12,252 bases of DNA, taken from the NCBI GenBank assembly GCA_964524755.1, contig CAZGDR010000048.1, positions 1-12,252 of the forward strand, in the 5' to 3' direction. Of the stretch, positions 6,272-12,252 are shown piece after piece. This stretch comes from JAQVOO01 sp964524755 (GTDB lineage Bacteria > Spirochaetota > Spirochaetia > Sphaerochaetales > Sphaerochaetaceae). Position 1 is the stretch's first letter. Each line of letters starts with the position of its first letter. The notes beneath the pieces are model-generated. The model was not told the origin of the DNA, did no database searches, and saw only the letters and a program-made list of their open reading frames with translations. The position numbers were made by a program, and so were the translations under genes.

Positions 6272-7608
6272 GAAGAAAGCAACTATTTATAGTTATAGTG
6301 GTACTTATAATTACCACGACTCTCTCGTGTACGTCGACTTTGGCTTTAGAACCCGTTACCCGGAGCCATAGTCAAGCTGACTATGTAGAGGCTTATGAAG
6401 AGTTGCAGGATCTGAGAAAAACGTATCTTGAAAAGCAAGGACCCCTGTTGTATGCCCTTGATGCTGGTCTTTTGACCCATTATGGACACTTGTGGGAGGC
6501 CTCAAATGCCTATCTTAGCGAGGCAGAGCAAAGGATTTGGGAACTGTACACTGAAAGTATCACAGCAAATGTTGCCAGTTATCTTATCAATGAGAATAGT
6601 CGCCCCTATCAGGGCGAAGATTATGAAGATTTGTATATTAACCTCTTTAAAGCCCTCAATTATGCCCACTTGGGAGAAGTTGAGGCTTCGCAGGTGGAAC
6701 TACGCCGTTTTGCTGAAAAACAACAAGTGCTACAGCAAAAGTATGACACGCTCAAAAAGGCTATGGTTGAAGTAGCTGGCGAAGACCAAGGATATGTGAG
6801 TGACGGAACTTCAATCCGGTTCTCGACTAGTGCGTTAGGTAATTACATGCAGATGATTTTAGCCCGGGATACGAGTGATCAATCTCAGGCTCAATTTTCT
6901 TTTACGCAAGTAAAGCAGGCGTTCGAAAAACAACCTAGTCTCTATCCTTTTCCTCTTCCGCGCACAGTCGTAGACGATCTCGTAGCTCCTCCACCAGGGA
7001 AGAGCCGGATGAATATAGTTGCTTTTACTGGCCTTGCTCCCTATAAAGAAGAATTTGTGGAACGGGTTTGGGTCTCCTATGATAACTATATGAAAATTGC
7101 ACTGCCACGTATGCAGGCACGGCCAACGCAGGTGCGTTCTATTGAAGTTCATTTGAGTGATGGGAGCAAATTTACACTGGATCCGATTGAAGATATGAGT
7201 GCCATAGCGCAAGAGGCTTTTCAACTGAGGCGCTCGTATATCCAATCCAAAACGATATTTCGATCACTGCTCAAATCGGCTAGTACGGAAGTTATTGATG
7301 CTTCGACCTATATGATGGCCTCGAGTGCCTCAAGTAAAGAAGAGGCCAATACTATTCAGTTCTGGGGTTCTCTTCTATCTTTCGCTTCACGAATTTTTAG
7401 TGAGGTCAGTGAACGGGCAGATGTACGGGGATCCCATTTCTTTCCTGATAGGGCGTGGGTAGGTGGAATTACCATCCCTTCTGGTCAGTACGATGCCCGG
7501 GTCGTCTACCGCAATCGTAACGGGAAAATTATTCATGAACAAAACCTGCAAGAATTATTGGTAACTACTAATAATCTCAGGTTATGGGAGAGTGTATGTC
7601 CATTATAA
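6265..7608 (+). CDS. COG3014-like lipoprotein with helical repeat region
   Basis: This 447-residue protein has a lipobox-like TTLSC, with Cys at 22, after a basic MVRRK start. The N-terminal half is helical and TPR-like. It includes LDAGLLTHYGHLWEASNAYLSEAE (65-88) and the family-typical YQGEDYEDLYINLFKALNYAHLGEVEASQVELRRF (115-149), in which E118 starts a conserved acidic helix. The second half is strand-rich, with PPPGKSRMNIVAFTGLAPYKEE near 242-263 and an IPSGQYDARVVYRNRNG strand pair near the end. This matches the uncharacterised COG3014 family, which is often encoded beside LpoB and LPP20 proteins. No ribosome site precedes the ATG. It overlaps the LpoB stop by 7 bases, so it is probably translated by coupling. 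A scaffold or partner role for the neighbouring lipoproteins is inference. Confidence 0.75.
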   Translation: MVRRKQLFIVIVVLIITTTLSCTSTLALEPVTRSHSQADYVEAYEELQDLRKTYLEKQGPLLYALDAGLLTHYGHLWEASNAYLSEAEQRIWELYTESITANVASYLINENSRPYQGEDYEDLYINLFKALNYAHLGEVEASQVELRRFAEKQQVLQQKYDTLKKAMVEVAGEDQGYVSDGTSIRFSTSALGNYMQMILARDTSDQSQAQFSFTQVKQAFEKQPSLYPFPLPRTVVDDLVAPPPGKSRMNIVAFTGLAPYKEEFVERVWVSYDNYMKIALPRMQARPTQVRSIEVHLSDGSKFTLDPIEDMSAIAQEAFQLRRSYIQSKTIFRSLLKSASTEVIDASTYMMASSASSKEEANTIQFWGSLLSFASRIFSEVSERADVRGSHFFPDRAWVGGITIPSGQYDARVVYRNRNGKIIHEQNLQELLVTTNNLRLWESVCPL

Positions 7609-8645
7609 AGAAAGAAAGAATTGGTGTCTTGAGTATCATCGTGGTGGTTTTACTCATTACATTGAGTTGTACAAGTGCTGTAAAATCATCTTCTAAGATG
7701 CCTGCTTGGATCGATTCTCTCTACGATAAAAATTATAGCGAGAAGAACTATATTTGTGCGGTTGGAGCTGGATCTACGCGTGAAAATGCGGTAAATGCAG
7801 CTTTTTCCAGTCTCTCCCAAGCCTTCCATACTCAAGTAGAATCTTCGCTCTCTTATTATGGGATTAGTAGTGCAGATTCTACAGGAGTGGATGACGCTGT
7901 CTACAGTGACAGTGAATCGATGATTGATCAGAGCCAACTCTCCAGTAAGACTGAACGCATAGTTGGGGGTGAAGTTGTAAACTCCTATGTTGCTGAAGAC
8001 AACACTGTTTGGGTTCGGGTAGCTGTTAACCGTAAGAAAACAGCTGAAGTCTATAATAAAGATATGAAGATTTTAGAGAGTGAAGTGGCGAGAATTCGCA
8101 AGCAGGCTAAGGAGGCTACTACGCCATTATCTCATTTCTTCAGACTCCTCGTGGCTCTTCCTTCGGCTATGGAACACCAGCAACTAGCTGAACAAGTTCG
8201 TCTACTGACAGGTGAGACGAACATGCCGTTGTTATATAATCTTGAACACGAGTTGGATGTCCTAGCAGGTGCTATTTCAGTTGCTTTAGATATTAACGTT
8301 AGCGTACCTGAAGCTGAAATCGATACAACTGAAATTCAACTAAAGAGTGCATTCATGGCTTTGTTTAGTGATTTCGGGTTTAATATGGTTGAACAAACAA
8401 CTTTGAAACACCCCGTGGTAGTTATCGATTATTCTGTAGTGGATGCTGAGCTCACTGGTGGTCGCTATGCCCATGTGCGTTATGCCCTCTCGGTACAAGT
8501 CAAAGAGGGAAGTGCCATTGTAGCTACGTATCAAAAGAATCAGCGCGAAACAGCTTTGACCGCCAAAGAGGCCAGACAGCGTGCGTTACGATTGGCTCTC
8601 AATGATGCTGTTCATGGTATAAGTGCCGCCTTAGCAGGAAAATAG
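7596..8645 (+). CDS. LPP20-like lipoprotein (large) with extra C-terminal domain
   Basis: This 349-residue predicted lipoprotein has ITLSC with Cys at 25. The start at 7596 is chosen over ATG 7584 because GGGAG lies five bases upstream; either start overlaps the previous gene (13 bases for 7596). The N-terminal domain follows the LPP20 plan: MPAWIDS (35-41), YICAVGAGSTRENAVNAAFSSLSQAF (52-77), then a Ser/Asp-rich insertion (about 85-118) and EVVNSYVAEDNTVWVRVAV (126-144). A helical linker follows. The C-terminal part (about 230-345) alternates strands and helices, with DINVSVPEAEID, VVVIDYSVVD, RYALSVQV and a final helix ALTAKEARQRALRLALNDAV. This last region resembles the folds of envelope proteins such as FlgT in layout, but I cannot assign it. 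No intrinsic terminator is visible after the stop. Confidence 0.7.
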   Translation: MSIIKKERIGVLSIIVVVLLITLSCTSAVKSSSKMPAWIDSLYDKNYSEKNYICAVGAGSTRENAVNAAFSSLSQAFHTQVESSLSYYGISSADSTGVDDAVYSDSESMIDQSQLSSKTERIVGGEVVNSYVAEDNTVWVRVAVNRKKTAEVYNKDMKILESEVARIRKQAKEATTPLSHFFRLLVALPSAMEHQQLAEQVRLLTGETNMPLLYNLEHELDVLAGAISVALDINVSVPEAEIDTTEIQLKSAFMALFSDFGFNMVEQTTLKHPVVVIDYSVVDAELTGGRYAHVRYALSVQVKEGSAIVATYQKNQRETALTAKEARQRALRLALNDAVHGISAALAGK

Positions 8646-8828
8646 TCGCTCATTACAAAAAAGAGTGCTTGCGTAGGTCGACCCTCTTGTGACTCTGGAA
8701 GAGAAAAGTTGTAAGTGATTTATTATGTAGGAAAGGGTTAAAGTGAATGGAGATTATCTTTGAGACCTATCCTTTCTAAAACATGATGTATATACTGTAG
8801 TGATTGGTGTAATAGGATGATATCTACT

Positions 8829-8857
8829 TTGCTAAAAAGCAAGGGGTATGTTAAACT
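8829..8857 (+). promoter_or_regulatory. Candidate promoter of the polysaccharide export operon
   Basis: TTGCTA (8829-8834), 17 bp, then TAAACT (8852-8857) preceded by TGT, an extended -10. The start point would be near 8864, giving a leader of about 30 bases with GGAAGGGG just before the ATG at 8894. The second AT-rich block TATAAA (8867-8872) has no matching -35. The promoter is embedded in inverted repeats, which suggests it is regulated. Confidence 0.5.
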
Positions 8858-8867
8858 ATGCCTTGCT
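8829..8867. repeat. Nested inverted repeats at the export promoter
   Basis: TTGCT (8829-8833) and AGCAA (8838-8842) form a perfect dyad around AAAA and cover the -35. GCAAGG (8839-8844) and CCTTGC (8861-8866) form a second dyad that flanks the -10. A third copy of the half site, TTGCT, lies at 8863-8867, giving direct repeats CTTTGCTA and CCTTGCTA 34 bp apart. The layout is operator-like; the factor is unknown. Confidence 0.4.
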
Positions 8868-8893
8868 ATAAAATTTGTTAACTGGAAGGGGCT

Positions 8894-10477
8894 ATGAAGA
8901 GAAGAATTCAAATTTTTATCGCTAGTCTAGTGTTGGTATCTTCTTTCTGGTCTCTGGCCGCGGCAGAGCCAACGGTAATTATTCGGTCTCCCTACTATGG
9001 TAGTACAACGGCAATAGAAGAGCCTGAAATTATAGAGCTAGGGTATCTTGCTCAATTGGGGCTCGTTCCACAGGAAGATGCTTCGCTAGCTGCTGTTCAA
9101 CAAGAACGTATTTTAGCTGCTATTTCTAATAACGATTATCCAGTAACTCCTGGAGATACTCTCAGTTTGTTCTATACTGAGGGTAAAAACACTACCAATC
9201 TTACTCTGCAGGTGGATGGCTCTTATCGCATCTCTATTCCAACATTTGGCATGGTGGATGGCAAAGGTAAAACTTTTGTTGAATTTGCGCGTGAAATTGA
9301 ACAGTTGGTCGTTACCTACCTCCCTTATTCATTACCCCGTGTTAACCTGGTTGGCACAGGTGCTTTTTCGGTAGCAGTTCGTGGTGAAGTTGCCTCTACT
9401 CGTGAAGTGCCAGCATGGGGATTGAGTCGTCTCTCTTCGGTCATCCAAGGAGCAACTGACTATGCTTCTACCCGCCAAATCAAAGTAACTTCACGTGATG
9501 GATCGACTAAGACTTACGACCTATATGCTGCTATGCGTGAAGGGGATCTTAGCCAAAATCCGTACGTGAAAGCGGGAGATGTGATTACTATACCGCCGGC
9601 TCAGCGCCTCGTTACGTTAGCTGGAGAGGTGGTTCGTCCAGGTGTGTACCAGCCTGTAGAAGGGGAATCTTTAAAGGAAATTCTCAGCACCTATGGGAAA
9701 GGTATTTTACCGAGCGGAGACTCGCGAGGAGTTCTCGTTCGACGTTATAAATCTCAATCTTCATCAACTATTGATGTACTGAGAATTGGTGCTGATGAAC
9801 TAGAATCTTTCATCGTACAGCATTTAGATACCGTATATGTAAGTCCTATCATCCCTCTTTCGAGAGCAGTCTCTATTGAAGGGGCGATCTCTATGGGGGA
9901 GGCTGCCACTCAATCTAGTGTACTGAGTTCTTCTGGGCGTCTCTATTACCAGTTTTTCCCTGGTGAAACAATCATGGAAATGTTGCAGAGTACCACCCAT
10001 CGGTTCTCAGCTGTAAGCGATTTAGGAGGGTCTTACCTGCTGCGTGGAGACAAACTCATTCCAGTTGATGCTCAGGCTATTCTCATGGGTCGTCCTTCTG
10101 AAGTGGCTTCATTGGTCTTGATGGAAGGTGATCGGTTTGTGGTTCCCTTTAACCAGTTGTTTGTTAACGTGGGTGGAGCTGTCTTACGACCAGGGACCTT
10201 CCCATATATTCCCGATAAGAAAGCGAGCTATTATATAAATCTGGCAGGTGGTTTTGACCCAGCGAAGAACCGCAATGGTGCTTTCACTGTCATTGATAAA
10301 CAAGGGAATAAACTTAGCGAAAATGTAATTGTACCCCCTGAAGCTGTCATTAATGCAAAATTAAACACATTTCAGGCCGTCAATGGGATGAACTTAGCGA
10401 CAACGGTTACGATTGTGGGCTTGGTATCAACTATTCTTTTAATTATTACCAACGTTGTTGCGTTGGCAAATAGATAA
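8894..10477 (+). CDS. Wza-like polysaccharide export protein with SLBB repeats
   Basis: This 527-residue periplasmic/outer-membrane export protein has a type I signal peptide (1-24, ending SLAAA before E25) rather than a lipobox. A Poly_export domain follows (about 80-155), starting at YPVTPGDTLSLFY and containing LQVDGSYRISIPTFGMV. Then come four SLBB-like units at about 157-235, 238-318, 325-418 and 422-485. The second and fourth carry the clear signatures LAGEVVRPGVY and VGGAVLRPGTF. A hydrophobic C-terminal segment (about 501-524) could be a membrane helix, comparable in position to the helix by which Wza crosses the outer membrane. The ribosome site GGAAGGGG lies just before the ATG. It is followed after 35 bases by the Wzz/BY-kinase gene, the usual partner in Wzy-dependent capsule or exopolysaccharide export. 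Which polysaccharide is exported cannot be told. Confidence 0.88.
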   Translation: MKRRIQIFIASLVLVSSFWSLAAAEPTVIIRSPYYGSTTAIEEPEIIELGYLAQLGLVPQEDASLAAVQQERILAAISNNDYPVTPGDTLSLFYTEGKNTTNLTLQVDGSYRISIPTFGMVDGKGKTFVEFAREIEQLVVTYLPYSLPRVNLVGTGAFSVAVRGEVASTREVPAWGLSRLSSVIQGATDYASTRQIKVTSRDGSTKTYDLYAAMREGDLSQNPYVKAGDVITIPPAQRLVTLAGEVVRPGVYQPVEGESLKEILSTYGKGILPSGDSRGVLVRRYKSQSSSTIDVLRIGADELESFIVQHLDTVYVSPIIPLSRAVSIEGAISMGEAATQSSVLSSSGRLYYQFFPGETIMEMLQSTTHRFSAVSDLGGSYLLRGDKLIPVDAQAILMGRPSEVASLVLMEGDRFVVPFNQLFVNVGGAVLRPGTFPYIPDKKASYYINLAGGFDPAKNRNGAFTVIDKQGNKLSENVIVPPEAVINAKLNTFQAVNGMNLATTVTIVGLVSTILLIITNVVALANR

Positions 10478-10512
10478 TATAATTTAGGTTTTGTAACAGA
10501 GGAGAATGTTTG

Positions 10513-12252
10513 GTGGAGAACTTACATATGGGTCAGCAAAGCTCACTTGAAGACATGCAGGAAGGAATGAGCATTAAAGAGTTGCTCCATATTCTCAAAG
10601 TTCGTCTGTGGTGGATTATTGGAGTGTTTGTGCTCGTTGTGGCTGCAGCGATTGGCTATCTGCAGTACGTAACACCAATGTATGAATCCGAGGTGACCAT
10701 CCTTGTCGATTCTCTCCAAAAGGGGGGAAGTGGCCTAGAGAGCATGCTCATGGGGCAGAGTACCACTAAGATTTCCACTGAGGTGGAACTCACTCTCAGC
10801 CGATCCAATATTGAAAGTGCTCTAACTAAACTCGATTTAAATCAGTATAGAAATGAAGATGGAGAAGTGTATAAGACAGAGGGCTTAGCGGCAGCGGTGA
10901 AGAGTCGTACCAATGTGAGTACTGTCAAAGATACCAATATTGTTCGTGTTACGGTTACCGACCAAAATCCAATCTTTGCCCGTGATTTTGCCAATGCTTT
11001 AGCCGATAGTTACAATGAGTTACTTGGTTCCATTGCCCGTAACTCAAAGACCATTCAGAAGGAATTTATTCAATCACAGATTCCCATCAATGAACAGCAA
11101 TTGCAGAAAGCGGCTGATGCCTTAGGTCAGTTTAGAGAAGAGAGTCGCTTTATTCAGCTTTCAGACAAGAGTAAGCTCCTTTCACAGAAAATTGCCTATT
11201 TTCAATTGAGACGCGAACCTTTAGCTCTACAGCTTAAAGAAGCTGAACTGACAGCTAATTTTCAGCGGACTACATTAGCTTCTTACGGCATCGATCTGCC
11301 TAGCTTTGAAGAGTTGCAGCGTGATGTCGATATTGAGGCATTACTGACTTCTTATATAGAGCGTAGTAGAGAGCTCATTATGTATGAGGCAATTCAAGAG
11401 AGCGTCTCGGAGGATTCTGGACGTCTGTTTGTATTGCAAAGTTCGTTGAATCAAATTGAGAAAAACCTTCTCGATAGAATTAATCTTTTGGTAGCTCCAC
11501 GAGGACTCAGTCCTGATGTAGTCATAAATCTTGCTGCACAGGAGTTGGCGAAGGCGCTTCATCAGCAGGCAATAACTTCAGCTCAAATTGCGGTCTTACA
11601 ATCGATTGAGGAGACCTATACAAAAGAGCTTTCTCAACTGCCTATTTTGGAACGCCAACTATTAGACCTGCAGCGGGATGTCCAAGTGTATGAGACGCTC
11701 AGAATGCGATTGATGGAACTCTTAGAAGAGGTAAAGATTGCGGAAGCTGCAGTCGCAGGAAGTGTGACTGTGGTCGACCCTGCTATTGTGAACCGCACAC
11801 GCGCGCAAGAACCTATTCCTGTCAGTCCCAATAAGATGCTTATCTTAGCAGTTGCAGTCTTACTGGGTGGTGCGTTAGGGATTCTTTTAGCCTTACTGGT
11901 AGAGATGCTTGATGTTACGATTAAAGACGAAGGGGTGTTACGTAAATTAACAGGTCCCAAACGTCCTTTACTGGGGTGGATTCCTCTGATGAACTTTAAT
12001 CAGAATCTCGATATCCCCTCCTTAGTAGCCTACAACGATCCGCTCTCTTTTGAAGCCGAACGGTATAAACTGATCGCTAATAATATCTCATTTGGAACAT
12101 TGCGTAGCAACCAGAGAATCTTTAGTGTTACCAGCCCAGGCATGGGTGAGGGGAAGACGAGTCTGATTGCCAATATCGCCACCTCAATGGCTATTAATGG
12201 ATCAAAGATTCTGTTGATTGATGGGGATCTACGATTACCTCAACTTGATACT
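10513..12252 (+). CDS. Wzz-type chain-length regulator fused to BY tyrosine kinase, 3'-truncated by the window edge
   Basis: 580 codons are visible before the window ends. A Wzz domain begins at SIKELLHILKVRLWW, with TM1 about 33-53, then QYVTPMYESEVTILVDS. A long, mostly helical periplasmic region follows, and then a proline-containing segment EPIPVSPNK leading to TM2 (about 442-463). The cytoplasmic part has EAERYKLIANNI (514-525), Walker A SPGMGEGKTS (541-550, K548) and Walker A' ILLIDGDLRLPQLD (566-579), typical of bacterial tyrosine autokinases such as Wzc. Walker B and the tyrosine-rich tail lie outside the window. The GTG at 10513 fits the GAGGAG site eight bases upstream; TTG 10510 and ATG 10528 are alternatives. 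Wzc-like proteins control chain length and export through cycles of phosphorylation in the inner membrane, together with a Wza-type partner, here the preceding gene. Confidence 0.9.
   Translation, partial: MENLHMGQQSSLEDMQEGMSIKELLHILKVRLWWIIGVFVLVVAAAIGYLQYVTPMYESEVTILVDSLQKGGSGLESMLMGQSTTKISTEVELTLSRSNIESALTKLDLNQYRNEDGEVYKTEGLAAAVKSRTNVSTVKDTNIVRVTVTDQNPIFARDFANALADSYNELLGSIARNSKTIQKEFIQSQIPINEQQLQKAADALGQFREESRFIQLSDKSKLLSQKIAYFQLRREPLALQLKEAELTANFQRTTLASYGIDLPSFEELQRDVDIEALLTSYIERSRELIMYEAIQESVSEDSGRLFVLQSSLNQIEKNLLDRINLLVAPRGLSPDVVINLAAQELAKALHQQAITSAQIAVLQSIEETYTKELSQLPILERQLLDLQRDVQVYETLRMRLMELLEEVKIAEAAVAGSVTVVDPAIVNRTRAQEPIPVSPNKMLILAVAVLLGGALGILLALLVEMLDVTIKDEGVLRKLTGPKRPLLGWIPLMNFNQNLDIPSLVAYNDPLSFEAERYKLIANNISFGTLRSNQRIFSVTSPGMGEGKTSLIANIATSMAINGSKILLIDGDLRLPQLDT

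Larger units (their letters stand above)
8646..8893. other. Intergenic region before the polysaccharide export operon
   Basis: This 248-bp spacer contains only weak stems (AAGAG at 8661 with CTCTT at 8684; AGAGT with ACTCT) and no T-run, so no clear terminator for the lipoprotein operon. GGTCGACC (8677-8684) and GTATATAC (8788-8795) are short perfect palindromes. No JUMPstart/ops element, typical of some enterobacterial polysaccharide operons, is present. The right end holds the promoter and inverted repeats listed next. Confidence 0.55.

Noticed and set aside
8661..8700. Possible terminator after the lipoprotein operon
   Set aside because: Only five-pair stems with large loops and no T-run; too weak to call.
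11341..11960. Minus-strand frames inside the Wzz/BY-kinase gene
   Set aside because: The plus strand is a continuous, recognisable Wzz-kinase; the opposite frames show no motifs or ribosome sites.
1..12252. CRISPR array, tRNA, rRNA, insertion sequence or phage genes
   Set aside because: No regularly spaced direct repeats, no cloverleaf or rRNA motifs, and no transposase or integrase residues were found on either strand.

Overview
The window comes from a diderm (two-membrane) bacterium of moderate GC. It carries a Wza-like polysaccharide export protein, a fused Wzz/tyrosine-kinase protein, an LpoB-family protein and several predicted lipoproteins. The loose lipoboxes (ISIGC, LLVGC, TTLSC, ITLSC) and the LPP20 / LpoB / COG3014 lipoprotein cluster suggest a spirochaete (Spirochaetota, possibly Sphaerochaeta- or Treponema-like). 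That placement is inferred from gene content only; there is no rRNA or other phylogenetic marker here.

Left part (1-1526, + strand): the 3' part of a condensation-superfamily (alcohol-acetyltransferase-like) acyltransferase, followed immediately by a zinc-ribbon plus eight-helix membrane protein that looks like DUF6320. The two form a conserved-looking pair of unknown function.

Middle (1530-4857, - strand): a tight operon read right to left, ybaK (Cys-tRNA(Pro) deacylase family), trkA and trkH. TrkA and TrkH make up a Trk-type potassium uptake system. The trkH end faces the DUF6320 gene end with only 3 bp between them.

A 276-bp divergent intergenic region (4858-5133) holds a strong hairpin, a cluster of GCTA-containing boxes and a likely extended -10 promoter. 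It drives a four-gene lipoprotein operon (5134-8645, + strand): LPP20-like, LpoB-like, COG3014-like and a second, larger LPP20-like lipoprotein. The junctions are so close (1-nt gap, 7-nt overlap, 13-nt overlap) that translational coupling is likely. These proteins probably act together at the cell envelope.

After a 248-bp spacer with its own candidate promoter and nested inverted repeats, an exopolysaccharide/capsule export operon begins: a four-SLBB export protein (8894-10477) and a Wzz-type chain-length regulator fused to a BY-kinase (10513 to the window edge, cut after Walker A'). The rest of the polysaccharide locus presumably lies to the right.

No rRNA, tRNA, CRISPR array, insertion sequence or phage gene was seen. 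Nothing here is clearly a new defence or mobile system. The least understood parts are the lipoprotein operon, its repeat-rich promoter region, and the acyltransferase/DUF6320 pair.
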